A stretch of 8,120 nucleotides of DNA, taken from assembly GCA_045577175.1 (NCBI GenBank), contig JAZNHT010000072.1, positions 1-8,120 on the forward strand, in the 5' to 3' direction. Position 1 is the first letter of the stretch. Each line of letters opens with the position of its first letter. Of this stretch, positions 1 to 6,859 are shown piece after piece. The notes beneath the pieces are model-generated. The model worked only from the letters and a program-made list of their open reading frames with translations. It was not told the DNA's origin and did no database searches. A program made the position numbers and the translations under genes. Source of the DNA: SIG701 sp045577175. Its GTDB lineage: Bacteria; Bacillota; Clostridia; Oscillospirales; CAG-272.

Positions 1-2300
1 TCCTCATCCACGATGATGAGACCGAGATTGGCAAACTGCACGTCTTTGGAGATCAGGCGGTGCGTGCCGATGATGATGTCCACGTCACCGCGGCGGAGCT
101 TGCGCACGGTTGCCGCCTGCTGGGACGGCGTGCGGAAGCGCGAGAGCATATCTATTTCAATCGGGAAGCCGCGCATACGGCTCTGAAACGTCTGGAAATG
201 CTGGAACGCGAGGATCGTCGTCGGAACAAGCACGGCGACCTGATACCCGCTCATCACCGCTTTGAACGCGGCGCGCAGAGCGACCTCCGTCTTGCCGTAG
301 CCGACGTCGCCGCAGAGCAGGCGATCCATCGGATAATTTGCTTCCATGTCGCGGCGGATGTCCTCAATTGCGGTGAGCTGTCCCTCCGTTTCCTCATAGG
401 GGAACGCGTCTGCGAACTGGCGGCACATATCGTCGTCCGGATCAAACGCAATGCCGGGTGTGCGTTTTCGCTTGGCGTAGAGCTGGATCAGCTCCTTTGC
501 CATCTCCTTCGTTGCCGCTTTTGCTTTCGATTTGGCGCGCGTCCAGTCCGCGCCGCCCATTTTGGAGAGCTTTACGGAATCGGTGTCGCCGCCTGTGCCG
601 ATGTATTTCGAGACAAGATCGAGCTGATCGACAGGGAGAAACAGCTTATCCGTCCCGGCGTAGCGGATCGTGATATAATCGCGCGTCGTGCCGTCCACGG
701 TGATGTTTTCGATGCCGACGTACTGTCCGACGCCGTAGACCGTATGCACGACGAGATCGCCGATTTCAAGATCGGCATAGGAGAGGATCGCCTCGGTCGC
801 TTTCTTTTTCGATTTGGATTTCTGCGTGCGGCGGATGCTCCGTGCGCTCCTTTGCGCGGCGGAGAAATTCAGCAGAGCGAATTTCGGTGCGAGCAGCTCG
901 TAGCCTGCCGAGAACGCACCTGTCAGAAGCGCAATTGGCTTCACCTTGCCCGTCGCGCTTTCGTAAAACGCTTCGTCCGCCGTATCCGCCATCGCGGCGG
1001 TCAGCCCGTCGTCAAACAGCGTTTTTTGCAGATTTTTCGCCTCCGGCTCGTTTTCGCACACGATCGCGGTCATGTATCCGTTTTTGACGTAGTTAGCAAT
1101 ATCCTCGCGGAGCAGGGCGATGTTGCCTGCGTAGGCAGGGATGTGGCTCGTTGTAAAGCTGTACGAATTTGCTTTCGCGCCCGTGCCGCCGAACGCTTCG
1201 AGACTGAGCAGCGGCATGATGCTCGCGCAGCCTGTGACCGTATCCCACTCGCGCAGGTATACACCGCCCGTGCGGAATGCGGGCAGCTCGCCGATTTCGG
1301 CAAGATCGGTTGCAGTCTGGGCGAGAAGTGCCGCGCAGGACTGTGCCTTTGTGCCGCATGCCTGCGTGCCGCGCACGACGATCACACCTGTGAAATAATC
1401 GAGCAGGCAGGTGCCCTCGGGATAGATGAGCGGCAGGTATTTGTCCGCAAAATCAATCTCCAATCCGCTCTCCAAATGGGCAAGCTCGCCCGAAAGCGTC
1501 TCGCACACGCGCGGATCCTTTCCGGCGGCGGCGATTTTTTTGATGTGACGCTTGAGAAGCGCCGCGAGCATTTCGCGCACCTCGGAGGTAAGAATCACCT
1601 CGCGTGTGGGCGGAAGCAGAATTTTGCCGTCCGCCATATCGAGGAAGCGCTGTGTCTCGGGATCGAACGTGCCGATGCGGTCGATTTCGTCGCCGAACAG
1701 CTCAATGCGGTAGGGGAGCGCGGCAGGCGGATACACGTCCACGATGCCGCCGCGGATGGCGAACTGTCCGGCACCCTCGACCAGCTCGCTGCGTGTGTAT
1801 CCCGATGCCGTGAGCCGTGCGGCGAGGATGTCCGTATCGATCGGCGTGCCCGAATCGATGGCGATCGTGCGCTCGGCGAGCATTGACTGCGGCATCGTGA
1901 TCTGCAAAACCGCCTCGGGTGTCGCCGTCAGAATCACGGGATCGGCACTGTGTGTCAGCGCAGAAAGCACACGAAGCCTCTCATGCTCGTACTCATGGGA
2001 GGCGGTGACGTTATTGAAATTGTAGTCCCTCGCAGGAAAGTGCATCGCGGGGATGCCCGCATTTTGCAGAAGTGCGGCAGTCTGCGCCGCCTCCTTTTCC
2101 TCCGGGGAGAGGATCAGTACGCACTGATCGGCAAAATCCTCGCAGAGCGCAGGCAGAAACACATCCGCCGCGCCCTCGGACAGACCGACCGCCTCCAACG
2201 GGCGGAATCTGCCTCTTTCCAAGGAGGTGCGGATGGCGGAAACCATCGTCTCATATTCGCGGTTTTTCCGCAGAACGCTTGTCAGAAGTGACGTGTTCAC
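1..2300 (-). CDS. mfd: Transcription-repair coupling factor Mfd, N-terminal 766 residues (runs off the left edge)
   Basis: Mfd is the ATP-dependent DNA translocase that removes RNA polymerase stalled at lesions and recruits UvrA. The minus strand is open without a stop from a GTG at 2300 to the window edge. Visible in order: a UvrB-like N-terminal module (residues about 1-350, including EGAGQFAIRGGIVDVYPP near 170); the RNA polymerase-interacting, CarD-like domain at about 505-575 (GDLVVHTVYGVGQYVGI starting at 514); Walker A GDVGYGKT at 664-671; motif Ia with PTT at 693-695; GTHRL at 745-749; and the start of the DExx box (D765, E766), where the window ends. About 400 C-terminal residues are missing compared with usual Mfd length (about 1150-1180). 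The GTG start is chosen because it overlaps the pth stop (GTGA) and has GGAG 8 bases upstream (2309-2312). The gene follows pth, as in many Firmicutes. A long open frame on the opposite strand here is a shadow. Confidence 0.97.
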   Translation of the reverse strand, partial: MNTSLLTSVLRKNREYETMVSAIRTSLERGRFRPLEAVGLSEGAADVFLPALCEDFADQCVLILSPEEKEAAQTAALLQNAGIPAMHFPARDYNFNNVTASHEYEHERLRVLSALTHSADPVILTATPEAVLQITMPQSMLAERTIAIDSGTPIDTDILAARLTASGYTRSELVEGAGQFAIRGGIVDVYPPAALPYRIELFGDEIDRIGTFDPETQRFLDMADGKILLPPTREVILTSEVREMLAALLKRHIKKIAAAGKDPRVCETLSGELAHLESGLEIDFADKYLPLIYPEGTCLLDYFTGVIVVRGTQACGTKAQSCAALLAQTATDLAEIGELPAFRTGGVYLREWDTVTGCASIMPLLSLEAFGGTGAKANSYSFTTSHIPAYAGNIALLREDIANYVKNGYMTAIVCENEPEAKNLQKTLFDDGLTAAMADTADEAFYESATGKVKPIALLTGAFSAGYELLAPKFALLNFSAAQRSARSIRRTQKSKSKKKATEAILSYADLEIGDLVVHTVYGVGQYVGIENITVDGTTRDYITIRYAGTDKLFLPVDQLDLVSKYIGTGGDTDSVKLSKMGGADWTRAKSKAKAATKEMAKELIQLYAKRKRTPGIAFDPDDDMCRQFADAFPYEETEGQLTAIEDIRRDMEANYPMDRLLCGDVGYGKTEVALRAAFKAVMSGYQVAVLVPTTILAFQHFQTFQSRMRGFPIEIDMLSRFRTPSQQAATVRKLRRGDVDIIIGTHRLISKDVQFANLGLIIVDE

Positions 2301-2962
2301 GAGCCTCTCTCCGATTTCTTTTCGGGCGGACGGTGACCGTTGCACAGCCCCATCGCCCCTTCAAAATTTCCGGCAAAGATCATCTCCGCTGCCTTGTCGA
2401 TGAGAGGGAAGCAGGAGACGAGATTGGCAATGTCCTCCTTCGGGAGAACACCGAGCACCCACGATACAAGATCGTACTGCGGCGACGGCTTCTGCCCGAC
2501 GCCGAGTCGGATGCGCGGATATGATGCCGTGCCGAGATTTGCCTCGATATTCTTCAGCCCGTTGTGACCGCCGTGCGAGCCGTCCTTGCGAACGCGCATC
2601 CGTCCCGTATCCTGGTAAATATCGTCCACGAGGACGAGAATATTCTCCGGCGGAATTTTGTAAAAATCCGCCGCCTGACGGATTGCCTCGCCCGAGGCGT
2701 TCATGAACGTCTGCGGCTTCATGAGAAGCACGCGGTGCGCGCCGAGCCGCGCATCCGCGCAAAGCGCGTTGAATTTTGCTCGGGTACACGATACACCGAG
2801 CTTATCCCCCAGATAATCCACTGCGAGAAATCCCGCGTTGTGGCGCGTGCGCTCGTACTCTCTGCCGGGATTTCCGAGCCCCGCGATGATGTGCGTCGGT
2901 GCGCTGTCGGGGGAATCCTTTTTTGTTTCGATTTTTTTGAAAAGTTCAAAAATGTCTGCCAT
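2297..2962 (-). CDS. pth: Peptidyl-tRNA hydrolase with N-terminal extension
   Basis: Pth cleaves the ester bond of peptidyl-tRNA released by stalled ribosomes, recycling tRNA in the cytoplasm. The 221-residue protein carries the family signature GLGNPGREYERTRHNAGF (28-45). Catalytic and substrate residues, matched to E. coli N10, H20, N68, D93 and N114, are N31, H41, N88, D113 and N134 (in GSHGGHNGL). The canonical fold starts near residue 24; the preceding charged segment (MADIFELFKKIETKK...) is an extension not found in E. coli Pth but which I recall in some Clostridia. The ATG at 2962 is supported by GAGG at 2970-2973, 7 bases upstream. A promoter lies about 90-115 bases upstream. The stop codon overlaps the mfd start by 4 bases, so the two genes are probably translationally coupled. 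Confidence 0.97.
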   Translation of the reverse strand: MADIFELFKKIETKKDSPDSAPTHIIAGLGNPGREYERTRHNAGFLAVDYLGDKLGVSCTRAKFNALCADARLGAHRVLLMKPQTFMNASGEAIRQAADFYKIPPENILVLVDDIYQDTGRMRVRKDGSHGGHNGLKNIEANLGTASYPRIRLGVGQKPSPQYDLVSWVLGVLPKEDIANLVSCFPLIDKAAEMIFAGNFEGAMGLCNGHRPPEKKSERGS

Positions 2963-2969
2963 AATCCTG

Positions 2970-3077
2970 CCTCAAAGGATCCGATAACGCGCAAAAAGGC
3001 AGCTCGCCACATGATACGCGCTGCATCGGATTTCGTATTCTTTTCTATATTGTATCGCAAAATCGCCCGAATTGCAA
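2970..3077 (-). promoter_or_regulatory. Sigma-A-type promoter and leader of pth-mfd
   Basis: Reading the minus strand, a -35 box TTGCAA (3072-3077) and a -10 box TACAAT (3049-3054) are separated by exactly 17 bases (3055-3071). Transcription would start near 3042, leaving a leader of about 80 bases before the pth ATG. The leader ends in GAGG (2970-2973), the ribosome binding site. Inside it the 7-base arms ATCCGAT/ATCGGAT (3025-3031 and 2979-2985) are complementary and could close a stem-loop shortly before the ribosome binding site. The promoter is read from consensus match only. Confidence 0.7.
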
Positions 3078-3181
3078 CCGTCCTTTCGGAAAAAATCTTC
3101 TTTCAAAGGGATATTTTTCCTCTGCCGTGCGGAAAAATGTAAACAGACAGTGAAAAAACGGATAAATCTTTCTGCCATCCC

Positions 3182-3238
3182 TTGTAAATTGCGTGAAAAA
3201 CTACTATAATAGAATAAATACCGAAATTGTAAGGAGGG
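3182..3238 (+). promoter_or_regulatory. Promoter and ribosome binding site of the sortase gene
   Basis: A perfect -10 box TATAAT (3205-3210) lies 17 bases downstream of TTGTAA (3182-3187), which matches four of six -35 consensus bases. Transcription would start near 3217. The strong Shine-Dalgarno AAGGAGGG follows at 3231-3238. The distance from GGAGG to the ATG at 3251 is 13 bases, longer than the usual 6-9. This promoter is divergent from the pth promoter, with about 105 bases between the two -35 boxes on opposite strands, and probably drives the sortase, methyltransferase and glycosyltransferase genes together. Confidence 0.72.
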
Positions 3239-3250
3239 TGTGCTTTATTT

Positions 3251-4306
3251 ATGAAACGGCTGTTTGGCTTTCGGAAACGTAAGAATATCACCCCGTCGGA
3301 TCCGTTTTCCTTTACGGAGGAAACGGAGCTGAACTTTGACCGCGATCCGTTTCTGCATTCCCTCAAGGAGCAGACGAAGGAGAGCGTGCCGCTTTCCAAA
3401 GCCCCGGAGAAAGCACCGCGCGGCGCGAAAATCGGCGGTGTGATGCGCACGGCACTGATCGTGATCTGCATGGCAGTGTGCGCAGGCAGCTGTCTGTATC
3501 TCATCGATAATTTCCGACAAAAGGCGGAGGCGGAGGCACTGTACGGCGAGGCCGCCGCGGAGTTTGATGCTGCCGGACTCGATTTCGGCTTTTCTTTCTC
3601 GGAGACAACGGATGACACACATCTTCTGAAGGATACCGCACAGCAGTCTTTGCAGGCACTTTCCGTTTCGATTGATAAAATGGAAAGCGGCGATGTGTCC
3701 GACAATGCAGGTGAGAGCGCGTATAACGCGGAGCTTGAAAAGCTCCGCGCCCTGCTCGGCAGCTATAAGGAGCGAAACGGGGACGTCTGCGGATATATCA
3801 GTATTCCCGCGGTCGGTATCGCGTATGTGGTTGTACAGGGAGAGGATAACGATTTCTACCTCAATCATAACTACAAGGGCGAGCCGCTTGTCGTCGGATC
3901 GATCTATATGGATTACCGGTGCAGTGAAACGCTGTCCGAGAACTACAATACCGTCCTCTACGGGCACAATATCGAAACGCCGGGCATCATGTTCCACGGT
4001 GTGACCGATTTCTTTAACAAGAGTATTTTCGAGAACGAATATATCTATCTCTACACCATGGACGGCGTATACGTCTATAAAGCGTTCGCCGTCTACGATA
4101 CGAGACCGGATTCCGGCTACATCCGCACGGAGTTTGAAACGGCGGAGGAGTTTGCCGAATTTCTCACACAGATGCAGTCGCGTTCCCGTATCAAATCCGA
4201 TGTACAGCTCAGTGCAGAGGATCACATCCTCACGCTCTCCACCTGTACGAACTACAATAACGGACGCTACGCGCTCCATGCGTATCTTGTGGACTACATC
4301 CACTGA
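3251..4306 (+). CDS. Class B sortase, membrane-anchored
   Basis: Sortases are extracytoplasmic transpeptidases that join surface proteins to the cell wall or polymerise pilins. This 351-residue protein has a charged cytoplasmic N-terminus (1-64), one membrane segment (about 68-87, rich in A, L, I, V, C) and an 85-90 residue linker. The catalytic domain begins near 176 with GYISIP and the class B-like stretch VVQGEDNDFYLNHNYKGE. The catalytic triad is visible: H239 in LYGHN, C332 in TLSTCT and R339 in NNGRYALHAYLV. The tail before the membrane and the linker are long compared with the approximately 245-residue SrtB of Staphylococcus. No sortase substrate is encoded in the window, so the client and sorting motif are unknown. 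It has its own promoter, is the first gene of a likely three-gene unit, and ends 13 bases before the next start. Confidence 0.93.
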   Translation: MKRLFGFRKRKNITPSDPFSFTEETELNFDRDPFLHSLKEQTKESVPLSKAPEKAPRGAKIGGVMRTALIVICMAVCAGSCLYLIDNFRQKAEAEALYGEAAAEFDAAGLDFGFSFSETTDDTHLLKDTAQQSLQALSVSIDKMESGDVSDNAGESAYNAELEKLRALLGSYKERNGDVCGYISIPAVGIAYVVVQGEDNDFYLNHNYKGEPLVVGSIYMDYRCSETLSENYNTVLYGHNIETPGIMFHGVTDFFNKSIFENEYIYLYTMDGVYVYKAFAVYDTRPDSGYIRTEFETAEEFAEFLTQMQSRSRIKSDVQLSAEDHILTLSTCTNYNNGRYALHAYLVDYIH

Positions 4307-4319
4307 TGGGACGGGAAGT

Positions 4320-5198
4320 ATGGCTTTTTGTGACTTTTTGATCTGTCCGCTGTGTGCGTCCCCTCTCATCAGAGAGGGGGCGAGCCTGTTTTGTACGGGT
4401 GCGCGCAGACACTGCTACGACGTCGCCTCCAGCGGATATGTGAATCTTTTGCCGCCGGGGAAGGGCAAGAACGCCCGTACCGGCGATGATGCCTTAATGA
4501 TTGCCGCGCGGACGGCGTTTCTCACGGGCGGATACTATGACGGAATATCCGATGCGGTTGCCAAGCTCGCTGCGGATCATCTTCCGACGGGAGAGGGGCG
4601 GATCGCCCAGCTCGATGCCGGCTCGGGCGAGGGCTATCACACCTGCCGCATCGCGCGCGGAATTGCTTCCGCTACGGGACGGCACGTCGATGCGCTCGGA
4701 ATCGATGCCTCCAAAAAAGGAGCCGCCGCCGGTGCCAAGCTCGCCGCACGGACAAAAGCGGACGGCGCGGAGATCTCCTTTGCCGCAGGAAATATTTTCT
4801 CTCTCCCCGTAAAAGATCATTCCATCGACGGGATGCTCAGCCTGTTTGCGCCGATTCCGTCTGCGGAGGCGATGCGCACGCTGAAGGATGACGGGATTCT
4901 CGTCGTTGTCGCTTCTGCGGCACGTCATCTGTGGGAGATGCGCTGTCTTCTCTACGATGAGGTCAGAGAAGGAAATGCCGAGGCGGCAACGCCGGATGGA
5001 TTTTCGCTGAAAGAAAAACGGGAGGTGCGCGAGACGGTGCACATTCCCGATAATGAGACGCTCATGCATCTCTTTACCATGACGCCGTTTTACTACCGCA
5101 CGCCGGAGAGCGGACGCGCGCGCCTTGCGAGAACGGATTCGCTGGACGTGTCGGTGATGGCAGACTTGTACGTCTTTACGAAACGAAAGGAAATTTGA
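4320..5198 (+). CDS. rlmA: RlmA-type 23S rRNA (guanine-N1) methyltransferase
   Basis: Family members (RlmA-I, RlmA-II) methylate N1 of a guanine in hairpin 35 of 23S rRNA (G745 or G748) with S-adenosylmethionine; the RlmA-II type affects macrolide response. The 292-residue protein opens with a zinc ribbon, C9-P-L-C12 then C25 and H31, followed by the family stretch SGYVNLLPPGKGKNARTGDD (38-57) and AARTAFLTGGYYDGISDAV. The SAM-binding motif I is LDAGSGEG (98-105). The ATG at 4320 is chosen because the protein then starts directly at the zinc ribbon; the same frame is open further upstream but that part lies inside the sortase gene. The start has only a weak GGGA at 4308-4311. The subtype (I or II), and so the exact base, cannot be told by eye. 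It begins 13 bases after the sortase stop and ends 2 bases before the glycosyltransferase. Confidence 0.88.
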   Translation: MAFCDFLICPLCASPLIREGASLFCTGARRHCYDVASSGYVNLLPPGKGKNARTGDDALMIAARTAFLTGGYYDGISDAVAKLAADHLPTGEGRIAQLDAGSGEGYHTCRIARGIASATGRHVDALGIDASKKGAAAGAKLAARTKADGAEISFAAGNIFSLPVKDHSIDGMLSLFAPIPSAEAMRTLKDDGILVVVASAARHLWEMRCLLYDEVREGNAEAATPDGFSLKEKREVRETVHIPDNETLMHLFTMTPFYYRTPESGRARLARTDSLDVSVMADLYVFTKRKEI

Positions 5199-5200
5199 CA

Positions 5201-5938
5201 ATGGAGCCGCATATTTCAGTCTGTATTCCCATGTATAACGAGGCGGAGATCTGTGCCGATACGGCGCGGACCTTGCACCGTGCCATGGAATCCTTCCGCG
5301 AAAAATACGGGTGGTCGTATGAGGTGGTTTTCTCCGATGACGGCAGCCGCGACGGCTGCGCCGACATCGTGCGCAAGGTCGCCGAGGACGAGCATCTCTG
5401 CGGCGTGCGCGTTGTCGGATACGCACAGAATCGCGGCAAGGGTGCCGCGGTGCGCGAGGCTGTGCTCGCCTCCAAGGGAGAGATCGTGCTTTACACGGAC
5501 TGCGATCTCGCCTACGGCACGGATGTGATCGCCGATGCGGTCAGCCGCTATACGGACGGTGTGGACGCCGTGATCGGCAGCCGCAATCTGACCGAGGACG
5601 GCTACGCCGGATACACATTTATGCGCAGGCTTGCATCCAAAGCGTACATCAAGGTGCTCTGTCTGGCGGCAGGCTTCAGGCTGTCCGATTCGCAGTGCGG
5701 ATGCAAATCGTTTCGCGGCGAGATGGCGCGGAAAATTTTTGCCAAATGCGAGACGAACGGCTTTGCGTTTGATTTTGAGGTGCTGCTTTTAGCCGGCAAG
5801 CTCCGCGCAAACATTGCGGAGATGCCCGTGAAGATTATCAACCACCGTGAATCGACTGTGCACGTCGTGCGCGACAGCGTGAAGATGCTCCGCGATCTTG
5901 CGAAGATAAAAAAGAGAGTGAAAAAGGTGGAGTTTTAA
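5201..5938 (+). CDS. Family 2 glycosyltransferase, polyprenyl-phosphate glycosyltransferase (Alg5/DPM-like)
   Basis: A GT-A fold, inverting glycosyltransferase that probably moves a sugar from a nucleotide sugar to a lipid phosphate carrier or another acceptor at the inner membrane face. In 245 residues: the start strand ISVCIPMYNEAE (5-16), SDDGSRDG around D46-D47, NRGKGAAVREAV, the metal-binding DxD as D100-C-D102 (YTDCDLAYG), then GSRN, DSQCGCKSFRGEMARKIF and GFAFDFEVLLLA, an order typical of dolichyl- or polyprenyl-phosphate glucosyl/mannosyltransferases. No membrane segment is seen; the C-terminus is lysine-rich and could associate with membrane. The ATG at 5201 is chosen over the TTG at 5195 because AAAGGAAA ends about 9 bases before the ATG but too close to the TTG. 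It follows the methyltransferase by 2 bases. Sugar and acceptor cannot be told from the sequence. Confidence 0.9.
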   Translation: MEPHISVCIPMYNEAEICADTARTLHRAMESFREKYGWSYEVVFSDDGSRDGCADIVRKVAEDEHLCGVRVVGYAQNRGKGAAVREAVLASKGEIVLYTDCDLAYGTDVIADAVSRYTDGVDAVIGSRNLTEDGYAGYTFMRRLASKAYIKVLCLAAGFRLSDSQCGCKSFRGEMARKIFAKCETNGFAFDFEVLLLAGKLRANIAEMPVKIINHRESTVHVVRDSVKMLRDLAKIKKRVKKVEF

Positions 5939-6001
5939 GAGAATCTTGGTTGTAGTATTAGATCATTACTTGTGAAGGATTATTAATGGGAGGCGTATCG
6001 A
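5939..6001 (+). promoter_or_regulatory. Leader of the restriction system with strong ribosome binding site
   Basis: These 63 bases are the left junction between the GC-rich host DNA and the AT-rich restriction genes. GGGAGG at 5988-5993 stands 8 bases before the endonuclease ATG and is a strong ribosome binding site. No convincing promoter is seen: TATTAA (5981-5986) with TTAGAT (5958-5963) at 17 bases is a poor match. No terminator hairpin is seen after the glycosyltransferase, so read-through from the upstream unit may contribute. No gene for a controller (C) protein is present. Confidence 0.5.
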
Positions 6002-6844
6002 ATGGCAAGCAAAAATCAATCCAAGAGACTTACTGAACAGCATAAAGCGTCTCACGGAGAAATCGGTATTTTTGGTGTTGAAGCAAAAGAGCACGACTCT
6101 TTAGTATGTAGCGTATCAAAAGAAATTATTAAAGAGCTGAATGTGGAATTTCCGCAATTATCGTTTCGGTATCGTCCATCAATCAGCAAAAAGGAAATTA
6201 ACGATGCGTTGCGAAAAATTGACAAAGAGCTTGGACAGACTTTGTTTCTTTCCAATTCAAGCATAAAGCCCGATGGTGGCATTGTAGAAGTAAAAGACGA
6301 TAACGGCGAGTGGCGTGTTGTTGTCGTGTCTGAAGCAAAATTCCAAGGCAAGGATATAGATAACATTAAACAAGGCAAACTCGTCGGGAAGAATAATAAT
6401 CAAGATTTAATGGCAGCCGGAAATGCTATTGAACGTTCGCATAAAAATATTTCCGAAATAGCAAATTATATGTTGGGTGAAAGCTACTTTCCGTACATTC
6501 TGTTTTTGGAAGGCTCTAACTTTTTGACCGAGGATGTTTCTATCACAAGACCTGACGGCAGAGAAATTATACTTCATTACAACTCTGGAACATTGAATAG
6601 ATTGGATCGGTTAACCGCGGCTAATTACGGGTTACCCTTAAACACAAATCTGTGTGTTAATAGATTTGTGAAATCGCAAGACAGAGTTATTATGCTTCAG
6701 GCTGCAACGATTTTCACACAAGGCAATGGCGATCATTGGAATAGAACGGAAATGCACGATGTTATGTTGGATGTCGCAAAGACATCTATAAAATGTTTAG
6801 CCATAGATTTATTCGGTCAACTAACTGGAAAAAATAATTCTTGA
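6002..6844 (+). CDS. Type II restriction endonuclease, EcoRI family (predicted GAATTC)
   Basis: EcoRI-family enzymes are homodimers that cut GAATTC between G and A with magnesium, leaving AATT overhangs. This 280-residue protein aligns with EcoRI (277 residues, recalled from memory) without a gap, about two-thirds identical. The catalytic PD...ExK residues fall at the same numbers: D91 (SIKPDGG), E111 and K113 (SEAKFQGKD). DNA-reading residues M137, A138, N141, A142, E144 and R145 lie in QDLMAAGNAIERSHKN, and R200 and R203 in LNRLDRLTAANYG. It is weakest in the last 40 residues, as expected outside the recognition core. Two differences stand out: F114 where EcoRI has H114, and H192 where EcoRI has E192. 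Base and codon use are AT-rich (many AAA, AAT, AGA), unlike the flanking genes, indicating horizontal acquisition. The modification gene follows after 15 bases. The family assignment is certain; GAATTC specificity is inferred. Confidence 0.96.
   Translation: MASKNQSKRLTEQHKASHGEIGIFGVEAKEHDSLVCSVSKEIIKELNVEFPQLSFRYRPSISKKEINDALRKIDKELGQTLFLSNSSIKPDGGIVEVKDDNGEWRVVVVSEAKFQGKDIDNIKQGKLVGKNNNQDLMAAGNAIERSHKNISEIANYMLGESYFPYILFLEGSNFLTEDVSITRPDGREIILHYNSGTLNRLDRLTAANYGLPLNTNLCVNRFVKSQDRVIMLQAATIFTQGNGDHWNRTEMHDVMLDVAKTSIKCLAIDLFGQLTGKNNS
6666..6693 (+). promoter_or_regulatory. Candidate internal promoter for the methyltransferase, inside the endonuclease gene
   Basis: TTGTGA (6666-6671) and TATTAT (6688-6693) are separated by 16 bases and match four of six and five of six bases of the sigma-A consensus. 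A start near 6700 would give a transcript carrying only the methyltransferase, with a leader of about 160 bases. In the EcoRI system the methylase is known to have its own promoters inside the endonuclease gene, so the position is plausible. Such matches also occur by chance in AT-rich DNA. Confidence 0.3.
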
Positions 6845-6859
6845 CAGAGGTAGTGCTGT

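Noticed and set aside
60..1886. A 608-codon open frame on the plus strand
   Set aside because: It lies fully opposite mfd, whose minus-strand frame has unmistakable Mfd motifs. Its translation is rich in R, C, A and H with no recognisable domain, typical of an antisense shadow in GC-rich DNA.
4134..4319. An extra 62-residue N-terminus for the rRNA methyltransferase
   Set aside because: It overlaps the catalytic end of the sortase gene in another frame and has no homology; the zinc ribbon begins directly after the ATG at 4320.
3245..4369. A 374-codon open frame on the minus strand opposite the sortase
   Set aside because: The plus strand carries the complete sortase triad, a promoter and a ribosome binding site; the minus frame shows no domain and has no start signals.
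4494..5426. A 310-codon minus-strand open frame
   Set aside because: It runs opposite both the rRNA methyltransferase and the glycosyltransferase, is arginine-rich and shows no family motif.
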